Assembly: GCF_001028175.1 (NCBI RefSeq)
Contig: NZ_AEJF01000246.1
Span: 1 to 60,923 of the forward strand
Source: Caballeronia mineralivorans PML1(12)
Lineage (GTDB): Bacteria > Pseudomonadota > Gammaproteobacteria > Burkholderiales > Burkholderiaceae
Direction of reading: 5' to 3'
Length of the DNA stretch: 60,923 nucleotides
A program made the translations under genes and the position numbers. How positions within the stretch are numbered: position 1 is the first letter of the stretch; the number at the start of each line of letters is the position of its first letter. This document shows positions 43,207 to 53,490 of this stretch, in pieces. The notes under the pieces were generated by a model that saw only the letters and a program-made list of their open reading frames with translations, ran no database searches and was not told the origin of the DNA.

Positions 43207-44946
43207 TCAGAACGCTTCCCAGCTCGAATCCCGGGCGGTATTTCCGCCGGCACGCGCGAACGCCGGGGCGGCCTTCGGTGGCGTAGCGGTCGCCTTGCCG
43301 GGTTTCGCGGGGATGGACCGGCGTCGCTCGGGCGCCGCCCGATGCGATGCGAGTGCAGGCTGCTGCGGCGCTACCGTGGAGTCCAGCCGGAAGAACGCCA
43401 CGGCCTGGTTCATTTGCCGGCCCTGTTCTTCCAGCGATTGAGAAGCGGCCGCTGCTTCCTCCACGAGCGCCGCGTTCTGCTGCGTGACTTCGTCCATCTG
43501 CGTGATGGCCTGATTGACCTGCTCGATCCCGCGACTTTGCTCGGTCGACGCCGCCGCGATCTCGCCCATAATGTCCGTGACACGCGCGACTGCCTGCGTA
43601 ACTTCGGACATCGTCTTACCCGCCTCTGCAGCCAGCGAAGAACCATCCCGAATCTTTTGCACTGACGCCGTAATCAGGTCCTTGATCTCCTTCGCCGCAC
43701 TCGACGAGCGTTGCGCCAGGCTACGCACTTCACTCGCCACCACGGCGAACCCTCGCCCTTGCTCGCCTGCGCGGGCTGCCTCGACTGCCGCATTCAGCGC
43801 GAGGATGTTCGTCTGGAACGCGATACCCTCAATGATTCCGGTAATCTCCGCGATCTTGGTCGAGCTACCGCTGATATCGCCCATCGTGTCGACGACCTGG
43901 CTGACTACGACGCTGCCTTTCTGAGCCACGTCCGACGCATCGGCAGCAAGCGCGCTTGCCTGCTGAGCGTTTTCAGCGTTCTGTTTGACGGTGGACGTCA
44001 GCTCTTCCATGCTCGACGCCGTTTCCTGCAGCGACGCCGCTTGCTGTTCGGTACGGGAGGAAAGATCAACATTGCCCGCTGCGATCTGGCTCGAACCGGT
44101 GGCAATACTGTCCGCCGAGGTCCGGACCTGACCGATCAATCGCACCAGACTTCCCTGCATCTCCCCCATCGACGCGAGCACGCTGCCGGGAGGTGCATGC
44201 TGGGCACCGGGTACCGGGTTCAGGTCACCGGCAGCCACGCGTCGCGTGACTTCGCTCAGGACTCCTGGCTCCGCACCGAGCGCGCGTGTCAATCCTCGTG
44301 TGATCACGAAGGCAGCCCCCACGGCGGCGCACAACGCCACCAGGCAGATCATCATCAGCAACGTGCGCTGGTTCACATAGTGCTCCGTGGACTCCTGCAC
44401 CATCTGCTCGGCTCGACTACGGGTGTAGTTGCTATAGGCGTTCGTCGCTTTGATGAGCGCGGCCAGCAGTGGCCGGCATTCGTCGTTCATCTTCGCAATC
44501 GCCTCGTCATGCCTGTTGTTCAATGCAGCACTGACGATCGCCAGTGCGACGGGGCCGTATGCCCTCTCGACGCGGTCGATATCGTCCACCAGGCTGCGGG
44601 CCTTTTCCGATGTATCCGTCGCGCTGGCGATCATTTCCTTGAGCTTCCTGAGCCTCGCCTGAACGTCTTCATGGGCTTGCGTTACCGCCGCCTTTTCCGT
44701 CTCCAGGTCCGCGGGTTTCGTCACGAGCACCAGATTGCGGGCGGCAATCGCGCGTCGATCCACTGCTGTTCGAACCTGCTCGGCAATCTCCGCGCGTGCG
44801 CTGATACCGGTCACGTAACTCGAGAATCGCTCGTTCGAATCGCTCAACGCCTTCAGCGACAGGCCGGATACAACCAGAACAATCGTTGCCATTGCGCCAA
44901 AGCCCACTGCGAGCTTGGCTTTGACGGTCATCTGTTGGAAATTCAT
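43207..44946 (-). CDS. Methyl-accepting chemotaxis protein with CheR docking tail
   Basis: A 579-residue transmembrane chemoreceptor. TM1 lies near residues 10-30 (AKLAVGFGAMATIVLVVSG) and TM2 near 190-213 (LLMMICLVALCAAVGAAFVI). A four-helix-bundle-type periplasmic domain lies between them, then HAMP and a signalling domain with the family hairpin EGIAFQTNILALNAAVEAAR. The C-terminus ends WEAF after a Pro/Ala-rich linker, resembling the CheR/CheB docking pentapeptide. The start at 44946 is the ATG that gives a normal cytoplasmic N-terminus; a longer frame runs to 45072. The next gene downstream is cheW. Confidence 0.85.
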   Translation of the reverse strand: MNFQQMTVKAKLAVGFGAMATIVLVVSGLSLKALSDSNERFSSYVTGISARAEIAEQVRTAVDRRAIAARNLVLVTKPADLETEKAAVTQAHEDVQARLRKLKEMIASATDTSEKARSLVDDIDRVERAYGPVALAIVSAALNNRHDEAIAKMNDECRPLLAALIKATNAYSNYTRSRAEQMVQESTEHYVNQRTLLMMICLVALCAAVGAAFVITRGLTRALGAEPGVLSEVTRRVAAGDLNPVPGAQHAPPGSVLASMGEMQGSLVRLIGQVRTSADSIATGSSQIAAGNVDLSSRTEQQAASLQETASSMEELTSTVKQNAENAQQASALAADASDVAQKGSVVVSQVVDTMGDISGSSTKIAEITGIIEGIAFQTNILALNAAVEAARAGEQGRGFAVVASEVRSLAQRSSSAAKEIKDLITASVQKIRDGSSLAAEAGKTMSEVTQAVARVTDIMGEIAAASTEQSRGIEQVNQAITQMDEVTQQNAALVEEAAAASQSLEEQGRQMNQAVAFFRLDSTVAPQQPALASHRAAPERRRSIPAKPGKATATPPKAAPAFARAGGNTARDSSWEAF

Positions 44947-46453
44947 CTCTTTACCTACTCTGTTAATAAAACGTCGATTCCGGTCCGATTGCAAATGCGG
45001 CAGCCGGAATACCGATGAAAAACATGCAGTCTGCCTTTGCCGGAGGTGGGGAAACGCGAGCCTCCTTGTCATCCGACGCGCGTTACAACAGTAATATCGA
45101 CTGTGAGTACGCGATGCTTGAATGCCTCACACCGTGCGCAAACGTTTTGTCGGGTTTTGGAGAGATGGGACTTTCCCCTAAGGTCGTTTTTCCACTATTT
45201 GTCTGCGCGCAGAGGATGACGTGATGCATCGTTCGATACCATTAAATAGGATTCCAAAGTTATCAGAATTCGACTGTAGATTTTTTTTGAATACTTACTT
45301 ACTGTTTTGACGACTTTATAGGGACGGGATTCGCGACGCGGAGTAACCGAAAGCCTGGCCAAACGCCCTCGCAATTCAGTGTTTTATGTAGCTCGCAAGA
45401 GCCACAACTTGTCTTTAGCTGACACCTGTGGACACGAGACAAGATGATGTCGCGCTTCCGGCAAGTAGCTCCGAAGTGAATGACGTTAGCGGGGGTGCGA
45501 TCGCTGTCCTTGATTCTCATACCCACGGTAATCAACCTCCCGGAAACCCTTGATCGAACCGCCCTAACCGGTCGCATCTAACCGCAATCAAATGAACGCG
45601 CAACGGGTTCCAAGGGCCGTCAACAGCCGCGGCCATTCGTCCACGGCGCCTTCATCGTGTATCTCTTCGAGTTCAGGCAACAAGTCAAGGGTCAGCTCGT
45701 CGTAGACAAGCAGGTATTTCAGACTTACCGTCTCGCTTGTACAGCTAACCTTAGAGTCGATGTCGGTTCCTCACTACTCGGTGCAGCCGATATAGATCAA
45801 GGAAATGCTGGTCAGCCTGAACCGACTTCTTGTGGATTATGGATCTAGTCTATGGTTGGCGTTGCAATATGCGCGATCGGCTCAGAAGCGATGCGTGCGA
45901 GCAAACGGGGCCATGGTTGCGTGTTTGTCGCTCGAATTGCGAGTGTGGACGAATCGCGGCGCCAGAGCGGCGAGCGCTATCAAGATTCTGATCGCCGCGA
46001 ACGTCAATCGGGTCAAACGACTCCCCAATTAGTGGCGACGCAAGAAGTACGACGGATGTCTGCTTCAGGGGCCTTACGCGAGCGCCTGAGCTTGTCCCCA
46101 CACTTGTCAACAAAGTCCACGAGCGATTGACAAACACGAGGCCGAACGTAAGAACGATAATGCATAGGATGCCTCGGTGCGTGTCGGCCATCATCCCGTT
46201 GATCAGGAATGCTTAGCCGCCGATCGCTTGCCAAAGAATGGGCAATGAGCCGAAGCAAAGTTGTAATTGTTTGAGAGATTGGACGCTTTGAATCGCCAGC
46301 ATGATCGCGCTGCTCTCGTCACGTGGAGTCGCTCACTGAGCACTGGCCGGATTTTTCATTGAGATCTCCCCCCTCAGGAAGTAGCAAGCCGCAACTCGAT
46401 CGATTGGTTAGCGTTGAGATAATCCCGATCTTCTGCCCGGTCGACAAGAACGA
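44947..46453. other. Gene-poor stretch between two chemoreceptors
   Basis: About 1.5 kb with no well-supported gene. A minus-strand frame (45299-45577) contains CGSCELHKTLNC, vaguely like an FNR cysteine cluster, but no regulator fold follows. A hydrophobic minus-strand frame near 46194-45850 has no family. Some of it may be degraded coding DNA. Confidence 0.4.
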
Positions 46454-48052
46454 CTAGCCGCTGGCAAGCGACGCACTGCGGCCGTTGCTTGGGGACGTGG
46501 CACTGAGACGGAAAAAGGCCACGGACTCGGTCAAATGCCGACCCTGCTCTTCCAGCGATTGAGAGGCTGCCGCCGCCTCCTCGACCAACGCGGCATTTTG
46601 CTGCGTAACTTCGTCCATCTGCGTAATCGCCTGATTGACCTGCTCAATCCCGCGGCTCTGCTCCCCGGAGGCCGCGGCTATCTCGCCCATGATATCGGTG
46701 ACACGCGAGATAGCCTGCGTGACGTCCGACATGGTCTTGCCCGCGTCTGCGGCCAGCGCGGAACCGTCCTTGACCTTTTTTACCGACGTGGCGATCAGAT
46801 CCTTGATTTCCTTTGCCGCGCTCGACGAACGTTGCGCGAGGCTACGTACCTCGCTGGCAACAACCGCGAAGCCACGCCCCTGCTCGCCAGCACGGGCAGC
46901 TTCGACCGCCGCGTTCAGCGCGAGGATGTTGGTCTGGAAGGCAATCCCTTCGATGATCCCCGTGATGTCCGCGATCTTCGTCGAACTTTGGCTGATTTCA
47001 CCCATCGTATCGACTACCTGGTTCACGACCGCATTGCCTTTCTGAGCCACTTCGGACGCGTTTGCGGCCAGCCCACTGGCCTGCTGCGCGTTCTCCGCGT
47101 TTTGTTTCACCGTGGAGGTGAGCTCCTCCATGCTGGATGCCGTTTCCTGTAGCGACGAGGCTTGCTGTTCGGTCCGTGAGGACAAGTCCAGGTTGCCCGA
47201 TGCAATCTGGCTTGACCCGGTGGCAATGCCCTCAGCCGCGCTCCTAACCTGACTGATCAACCTGACGAGGCTGATCTGCATCTCTCCCATGGAGGCGAGC
47301 ACGCTGCCTGCCAGTGCGCGCTGCGCGCCCGGCACGGGACTCAGATCCCCACCGGCTATCCGTTGAGTGACCTCACCCAACGCGGCAGGCTCCGCACCCA
47401 ACTGTTTCAACAAACTTCGGGTGATGACTAGCGCCGCCGCAACGCCGATCAGCGCAGCAATCGCGCCCAGCCCCACCATTAAATTGCGCCCATAAGCATA
47501 TTCTTCCCCAGCGCGTACGCTAGCGGTTCCTATCGCTGCTTTCTGATATTCGATGAACTTAGCAAGCTCAGCGATATACGCCAGTTGTTCGGGCCGGGCC
47601 TTTTCGAGCAATACGGCCTTAGCGGTCACGATCTGCCCTGCCGCGATGAGCTTCAGATATTCGTCTTCGTGCGGCGTGTACCGGGCGCGGGCATCGATGA
47701 CAGCCTGAAGTAACGCGCTTTCCTTGCCCGAATCGACCGTTTTTTGAAGCTGCTCCATGTATTCCCGGCGCGCTTTCTTATCGTTGTATACGCCTTCTAT
47801 TTCCTTCTGGATCGCGGCCTTGTCGTCCAAGATCAACATGTTGCGTGTGTGCCGTGCGGTTTCCAGAACGCGCACAATCCAGTCGTTGGCAATAACGATT
47901 TTCGGTATGTGTTCACTGGTCAATTGACGGACAGTATCATCGAACGTCGATAGCCTTCCCACGCCTATGCCGACGATCGTGATGAGAAGGAGCAACACCG
48001 TGCCAAACCCGGTGGAGAGTCGCGTCACAACTCGTGTATCTGAAAGCTTCAT
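46454..48052 (-). CDS. Methyl-accepting chemotaxis protein
   Basis: A 532-residue receptor with TM1 near residues 12-33 (STGFGTVLLLLITIVGIGVG) and TM2 near 188-212. The periplasmic four-helix-bundle-like domain has charged helices (EIEGVYNDKKARREYMEQL). HAMP and a signalling domain nearly identical in sequence to the first receptor follow (EGIAFQTNILALNAAVEAAR). It ends SATSPSNGRSASLASG, with no docking pentapeptide. The signalling halves of the two receptors are so alike that recent duplication or gene conversion is likely. The ligand is unknown. Confidence 0.85.
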   Translation of the reverse strand: MKLSDTRVVTRLSTGFGTVLLLLITIVGIGVGRLSTFDDTVRQLTSEHIPKIVIANDWIVRVLETARHTRNMLILDDKAAIQKEIEGVYNDKKARREYMEQLQKTVDSGKESALLQAVIDARARYTPHEDEYLKLIAAGQIVTAKAVLLEKARPEQLAYIAELAKFIEYQKAAIGTASVRAGEEYAYGRNLMVGLGAIAALIGVAAALVITRSLLKQLGAEPAALGEVTQRIAGGDLSPVPGAQRALAGSVLASMGEMQISLVRLISQVRSAAEGIATGSSQIASGNLDLSSRTEQQASSLQETASSMEELTSTVKQNAENAQQASGLAANASEVAQKGNAVVNQVVDTMGEISQSSTKIADITGIIEGIAFQTNILALNAAVEAARAGEQGRGFAVVASEVRSLAQRSSSAAKEIKDLIATSVKKVKDGSALAADAGKTMSDVTQAISRVTDIMGEIAAASGEQSRGIEQVNQAITQMDEVTQQNAALVEEAAAASQSLEEQGRHLTESVAFFRLSATSPSNGRSASLASG

Positions 48053-49114
48053 GTCGCCCGCCTGGATAACAATTTATGTTTGACTCTCGCGCCGGAACGT
48101 GTGCGGCAACGAATTCAATCGTGCCGATCGCGGCACGCGAAAACAACTTGCTCTGTACTACTTAGACATCGTTAAATGAGATAGCCGACCCAATGGACGC
48201 GCAAAATCATTGAAAGCGTACTTCTACGCCCGATTAGCACGTGCGGCAGACCTACGCTCAGCTCTCTTCGCACCGGATGGTGCGCCGCTGCCTGCCTTTG
48301 TTTACGGCATCGGGTAGCCTCTTCTGCAGAGGAACAAACCCTTACCGAATATTCGACATCCGTTTTCAGCGCGGCTATTGGTTCGCGTTTTGTACGTGGT
48401 TGGCATGTTAGCGCCGTAAACAACCCTGTGCCGATGCACCCGTGCCGATGGTCGATCGTTCGACACCGCGACAGCGCTCCGGAAGGCGAAGTTTCGTTTG
48501 TATTTTCTTACGGATACTGTCCACGTTGCTAAAGTGCCGAGTGGCCACTCAATCGCGTTTTTTTGATCCAGATCATTTATTTGCTAGATTTTTATCCTGG
48601 GTCGCCGCGAGAGCGGACCGACGCCCGAGACCGCACTGCCCGCAGCATTGGCAATTTCGCAGTGATTGAGTCACATTTTTCCAAGCGGTTTTTCGCTTCG
48701 TCGTACCACGTATTGACGGGCGAGGTTCAAACGAATCTGGCGCGCACGTCACTCAGCAACGACGTTGAACCGCCATGCGGCGTCGCAGAACAAGCCTTCT
48801 CGCCTAGCCCCATTTTGCAGTTAGCCCGCCTCACCCCGCCAAACTCCTTCGCGATAATTGACTTCAGTTATCGAGCTTGGCGGAAATCGTTTCCCTCAAG
48901 AGATTGATCTGCAGATCCGGACGGTGAACGCTTCTGTCGCAGCCATCGTCCTGCTAAGGCGTTGCGCGTGTGGCCAGATAATCAAGGTCTTACAGCAACA
49001 GTATTCAAGGTGCAGCGCAACACTGACGTAAACAACTGAACATTGATACCAAGTTAATTCCCGGCACTTTAGCTTTAGTTCCGAGCCGACGCTTATTCAT
49101 TATCCGGATGCTAT
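48053..49114. other. Gene-poor stretch before the second GGDEF-EAL gene
   Basis: About 1.06 kb with no supported gene; short frames at 48442-48669 and 48563-48907 lack family features. It must contain the promoters of the two divergent flanking genes, but no clear boxes were identified. Confidence 0.4.
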
Positions 49115-51514
49115 ATGGCCCTTTTAAAGCAATTGCAGCGTGTTTTAGCGCGCCGTGTTCCATCGTCGTCCGGCCGCATACTCGCCACCACCGGGCTTGC
49201 GATGGCGCTCTCGTTAGTGCCTGCCTTGGTATTCTGGGGCGCCCTCGAAAATTATCATGCAGGAGTTGCGTCAAAAAAGGCCAACGAAGCGAGCGATGCG
49301 TACCAGCAAGCGCGGTACAACGTCGGCGCTGAAGAGTCGCTTGAACGTAAATACCGTCTCGAGCCTGGACAAGAGATTAGGGACAAGCACGCCCAGGCCG
49401 CCGCCGATCTGGTTTCGTGGCTCACAAAAGCGCGCTCTCTTGAGCAGGCGGAAAACATCGTTGCGATCGACGATGTCCTTGTTAAACACACCGCGTACCT
49501 GCTGGCCGTCGACAGGATGTTCGCCGCGGTTGACACGAACGACACCGCACGCGTGAACGCGATAGACGTCGGCGAAACCGATCCTCTATTTGATGCCATA
49601 GAACACGAGGTTTCCGGGAGTGCAGCCCGGCACCGGCTGGAGGCGATTCGACAGCTGAACCGGCTTGCCGATACCCAGCAACTGGTTCTGATCGCAACAC
49701 CGCTTATTTTCGCGATGGGACTGGCGCTCGCCGCTTTCTTCGCGAACGTGCTTCGGCGCTTACGGGCGGAAACTGTGCTTGCTGGAATCGCCGCAACGCG
49801 GCGCAGCGAACAGCGATTCAAGTCGCTTGTGCGCCATGCCGCAGACCTGATTTTGATTTGTGATACATCCGGCACCATTATCTATCGAGCGCCCACGGCG
49901 GAGACCGCGTGGGCCTTCAGCCGCGAGCATTCGCCCGACGAGATGCTTTCGCGCTGGATTCACCCCGATGACCAAGCCGCCCTCCATGAGATATGGCAAC
50001 AGGTGGCGGCCGGACCAGGCGTATCAAATACGCTGGAATTGCGTAGCCGAGACAGTCAGGATGGGTGGCGAAACGGCGAGTTCACCTTGACGAATTTGTC
50101 GCAGGAGCTCGAGGTTGGCGGCATCGTTGTGAATGTGCACGATGTGACTGAGCGCAAACTCTTCGAGCAACAACTCATCACGCAGGCCTTTTATGACTCG
50201 CTCACGTCGCTACCCAACCGGGCGCTCTTGCTGGATCGTATTGAGCAGGCGCTAGTTCGCGTCCGTCGGCGCAACGGCACCGTCGGCCTGGTGTTCTTTG
50301 ACATTGATAATTTCAAAAGGGTCAACGATGGTCTTGGCCATCAGACGGGCGACGTATTGCTCGTCGCCGCAGCGAAACGTCTGGCGGCTTGCGTTCGCCC
50401 CTCAGACACTGTCGCTCGCCTGGGAGGCGATGAGTTCGTCATCCTGTTGGAGCAGCTAACGAGCGATCCCGTGGCTGAGGTAACTCAGATCGCACAACGA
50501 ATCATCAAGGAGTTCCGCAAGCCCTTCCTTTTAGACGGTAAGGATTACGTCGTCTCTGGCAGTCTTGGCATAGCCCTTGCTGACACGGCAACGAAAGCGA
50601 CCGACGGAGCCTCGCTTTTACGTAACGCCGACGTCGCGATGTACCGCGCGAAGTCGGATGGCAAGAGTCGCTATGCGATTTTCGACGCGAATATGCACAC
50701 GGACATCGTTTCGCGCGTTGAGCTTGAGGCCGACCTGCGCCGTGCACTGGAAAGACAAGAGTTGCGGGTGCACTATCAACCTATTCTGCACCTGGAATCC
50801 GAGACTTGCATCGAGGTCGAAGCACTTGTGCGCTGGCAACATCCGACCCGAGGACTGATCGCTCCACTTGAGTTCATTCCAATCGCAGAAGAAACCGGGC
50901 TTATCATTCCGCTGGGTCTTTGGGTTCTCGAAGAGGCCTGTCGTCACGCTGCTGCATGGCAGTTACTGTATCCCTCTATGCCTCCGCTGCAGGTTAGCGT
51001 CAACCTCTCGCCGCGGCAGTTTGAACACGCTGACCTGCTCACCGATGTACAGCGGGCCCTCGAGCAGGCAGGCCTTTCGCCGGCGAGCTTAAGGCTCGAG
51101 GTCACCGAGGGCGTCATCATGCGCGACACCGAATCGAGTATCCGTACGCTGCAGAAGCTCAAGAATCTCGGCATCCGGTTGGCAATCGATGACTTCGGTA
51201 CCGGCTATTCATCACTCAGTTATCTCAAGATGCTGCCGCTTGACGTGTTGAAAATTGACCGGTCATTTGTACGTGGCATCGGACAGAATGCGGAAGACGA
51301 CGCGATCGTCCAGGCGATTATCTCGCTGGCAAAATCACTCGGGCTCGCGGTGACCGCCGAAGGCATCGAAACCACTCAGCAGGCTGAACTGCTGCGGCAA
51401 TGGTCCTGCGAAAAAGGCCAGGGATTTCTGTTCGCCCGCCCGCTAGAAGCTATGCAAATCTCCGCGCTGCTAGATGCCCCTCAAAACGCTCTTCTAGGTC
51501 GCTCAATCTCGTAA
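49115..51514 (+). CDS. Membrane-linked PAS-GGDEF-EAL protein
   Basis: A 799-residue protein. The N-terminal membrane segment lies near residues 22-42 (ILATTGLAMALSLVPALVF) and a second near 190-213 (LIFAMGLALAAFF), with a charged periplasmic region of about 150 residues between, so it senses something outside the cytoplasm. PAS follows (about 240-350), then GGDEF (RLGGDEFVILLEQL, intact) and EAL (VEALVRWQHPTRGLIAPLEF, DDFGTGYSSLSYLKM and EGIETTQQAELL). Both catalytic motifs look complete. It is the only c-di-GMP gene in the window on the plus strand and stands alone. Confidence 0.9.
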   Translation: MALLKQLQRVLARRVPSSSGRILATTGLAMALSLVPALVFWGALENYHAGVASKKANEASDAYQQARYNVGAEESLERKYRLEPGQEIRDKHAQAAADLVSWLTKARSLEQAENIVAIDDVLVKHTAYLLAVDRMFAAVDTNDTARVNAIDVGETDPLFDAIEHEVSGSAARHRLEAIRQLNRLADTQQLVLIATPLIFAMGLALAAFFANVLRRLRAETVLAGIAATRRSEQRFKSLVRHAADLILICDTSGTIIYRAPTAETAWAFSREHSPDEMLSRWIHPDDQAALHEIWQQVAAGPGVSNTLELRSRDSQDGWRNGEFTLTNLSQELEVGGIVVNVHDVTERKLFEQQLITQAFYDSLTSLPNRALLLDRIEQALVRVRRRNGTVGLVFFDIDNFKRVNDGLGHQTGDVLLVAAAKRLAACVRPSDTVARLGGDEFVILLEQLTSDPVAEVTQIAQRIIKEFRKPFLLDGKDYVVSGSLGIALADTATKATDGASLLRNADVAMYRAKSDGKSRYAIFDANMHTDIVSRVELEADLRRALERQELRVHYQPILHLESETCIEVEALVRWQHPTRGLIAPLEFIPIAEETGLIIPLGLWVLEEACRHAAAWQLLYPSMPPLQVSVNLSPRQFEHADLLTDVQRALEQAGLSPASLRLEVTEGVIMRDTESSIRTLQKLKNLGIRLAIDDFGTGYSSLSYLKMLPLDVLKIDRSFVRGIGQNAEDDAIVQAIISLAKSLGLAVTAEGIETTQQAELLRQWSCEKGQGFLFARPLEAMQISALLDAPQNALLGRSIS

Positions 51515-51537
51515 CGCCGCAGCGCGGGTGATGGACA

Positions 51538-51927
51538 ATGAAGTTACCCGATGGTGAGCATTTCGTTCAACGGCACGGCGGGAAAAGTATCGTGCTGGCT
51601 CGTTTCTTCGCGCCCGTGCACGCAATCGTCCCGCTTTCCTTACTGCGCCCCAATGATCTCATCATTCGGGCCTGGCTCGGCCATGTGTCTCTCGATACCA
51701 CGAACATCTGTGCAGCAGCAGATCTGGAGATGAAGGTAAACGCGCTGGCCCACTGTGATCTGCCGCCACCAGCTAAGCGTGAAAAAAAGCGCCGCCGCCT
51801 CAGCGAACACCTCGATGTAACAGCTGTGCGGGGAAGACCGCGGATTCAGGATGTCCGCGAGGCGCCACCTGGCTTGCGAATCCATGGAACTATCGGTGTA
51901 GCCATGAGAGCCTTCCTTGCGCGTTAG
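51538..51927 (+). pseudogene. DedA/tyrosine recombinase chimera, remnant
   Basis: A frame of 129 residues joining two unrelated pieces. The first, DGEHFVQRHGGKSIVLARFF, resembles a DedA family membrane protein segment. The second, IIRAWLGHVSLDTTNICAAA, then DLEMKVNALAHCDLP, is the C-terminal end of an integrase/XerD-type recombinase (the LGH box is kept), but the Tyr nucleophile expected in T-T-N-x-Y is Cys. The remainder is basic and unrecognised. It is a relic that marks a junction between the signalling island and the conjugation operon, whose relaxase gene ends at 51924 on the other strand. Confidence 0.65.
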
Positions 51928-52937
51928 CGCTCGACGGCAGGGCCCCACTCCCCGGGCTTCGGACTATGATCGGACGCTGAGCGCTCTGGAGCCTCGCGCG
52001 GTGCGGTGTGCGAACGTCCCGCGTCGGGTCTGTCCTGCTGAACGGGCATTGCCCACACGAAATTCACGACCTCAATCGCCATCTGCCGGTCCTCAAGCGA
52101 GTGCGACCCAGCCATCGCGCGCGCCACCTCGCGCCACGCGGCAAACACGCTGCTCTGCGCTTGCCACCCGGCACGCCGCTGCGTGTCGTTCGCTGCGGCA
52201 CGCCAGTAGCGAGGTGTCTCCCCATGCGCGACCATATGCACAACTGCCTGCGTCGGGTACCGCTGGGTCGCGCCCCGTGTGAGCCGTGATGTCGCGTTCG
52301 CCTCCACGCCGTGCGCGCGCAACTGTTCGGCAAACTGCTCCCGCCAGCGCTGCAGATCGCGCTTGCGCGGGTTCAACCGCCGGCCATCCGGTCCCCTGAC
52401 CTGCACGCTCAGATGCACGTGCGGGTGTGCCTCGTCATCATGCGCGGCAAACACGTAGGCACGGCCATCGCCAAACTCCAGGCACGCGAAATCCCTCGCC
52501 GCATCACGCACGGCCTGACGGTCCGTACCCGGTGGCATGGACAGCAGGATATTGAAGACCTCGCGTCGCACACTCTTCTCCGGGACGCCCCAACCGCCCA
52601 GTTGCCACGCATCGGTAAGATCACGCAATGCATCCGCGCCGACGATGACCAGTCCGTCCTGGTCCTCAAGCTCAACTTGGCCGCTGCGCGAGATGTAGCG
52701 CAAGTGCCGGCGCACCGCCCCCATGCCCTGCGCGCTCGACGCCTTGTTGGCGATCTTGACCATGACTTCCGGCGCTCGCTTGAGCGTGCGTGCGAGCTGC
52801 GCGCGCATACGCGCGGCCTCATCATCCAGTCGCGCGCGAGACAACCGCGGCGCACTGACGTGCTTCAGCGACGCATGAAAGAGGCGATCACCCCAGTTAA
52901 GAAGCATCGCATCGATGTAGACTTTCGGATAAGGCAC
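51924..52937 (-). CDS. Relaxase (MobP/TraI-like)
   Basis: A 337-residue relaxase. The metal-binding motif III is AHDDEAHPHVHLSVQVRG, and a candidate motif I region with Tyr lies in RRHLRYISRSGQVELE. It would nick at oriT to begin DNA transfer. No large C-terminal helicase or primase domain is attached, so it is a compact relaxase; those functions are on the neighbours. The start GTG at 52937 is chosen because it follows the upstream stop by only one base; an ATG 30 bases later is also possible. It is the last gene of the minus-strand transfer operon. Confidence 0.8.
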   Translation of the reverse strand: MPYPKVYIDAMLLNWGDRLFHASLKHVSAPRLSRARLDDEAARMRAQLARTLKRAPEVMVKIANKASSAQGMGAVRRHLRYISRSGQVELEDQDGLVIVGADALRDLTDAWQLGGWGVPEKSVRREVFNILLSMPPGTDRQAVRDAARDFACLEFGDGRAYVFAAHDDEAHPHVHLSVQVRGPDGRRLNPRKRDLQRWREQFAEQLRAHGVEANATSRLTRGATQRYPTQAVVHMVAHGETPRYWRAAANDTQRRAGWQAQSSVFAAWREVARAMAGSHSLEDRQMAIEVVNFVWAMPVQQDRPDAGRSHTAPREAPERSASDHSPKPGEWGPAVER

Positions 52938-52938
52938 G

Positions 52939-53481
52939 CTATCGGCTCCAGCGATCGAGGTTGGCACGCACGAGCGCGGCCACTGCACGTAGATGGGCAT
53001 CGAGCTCTTTCTTCATTGCTGCAAGCTGCTGCGGGTCGATGAGCTCGGTGTGTGCAGCCACCCGCGCACCGTCCCGGGCGATGCAACCCAGCAGCCTGCC
53101 GATCGACGCGAGTTGCCGGTTCGATGTTGCGAGCAGCATCATCTCCTGTTCGCCGAACTGCGGCTCGCCTGTCAGATGCGCACGAATTAGCGCGACGATC
53201 CACCGGTTTGCATTGAATCCCAACGCAGCGGCACGCTGTTTCACTGCCGTCAACTCGGTCGAGGTCAACCGGATTGCGACGTGCTTCCGATGTTCCCCAA
53301 CGACCGTCCACGGCATAGGGGATTCTGGCGCCGCGTCAGGCTGAGCGGCGTCATCCAGTACGGCGTCAAGAATCAGTTGCCGCACGCCCTCCGCAGGCGT
53401 CAGACCCTGCCTCGCGCACCACTGATCCCAGCGAGGCTTCACCTCTCCCAGCTCGATGCACAGACGCGCGCGGGCTCTCAC
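52939..53481 (-). CDS. MobC-like relaxosome accessory protein
   Basis: A 180-residue protein. The central part (IRLTSTELTAVKQRAAALGF, then RWIVALIRAHLTGEPQF) is a MobC/ribbon-helix-helix-like DNA-binding region, and the following LATSNRQLASIGRLLGCIAR is the classic conserved N-R-Q-L-A-x-I-G stretch of mobilisation proteins. It helps the relaxase open oriT. A GTG at 53481 with GAGGG upstream is the start. It lies nine bases after the LPD7 gene and directly before the relaxase. Confidence 0.75.
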   Translation of the reverse strand: MRARARLCIELGEVKPRWDQWCARQGLTPAEGVRQLILDAVLDDAAQPDAAPESPMPWTVVGEHRKHVAIRLTSTELTAVKQRAAALGFNANRWIVALIRAHLTGEPQFGEQEMMLLATSNRQLASIGRLLGCIARDGARVAAHTELIDPQQLAAMKKELDAHLRAVAALVRANLDRWSR

Positions 53482-53490
53482 GGCTTACCC

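Noticed and set aside
45299..45577. Minus-strand frame with a Cys cluster like FNR
   Set aside because: The spacing is wrong and no cNMP-binding or helix-turn-helix domain follows.
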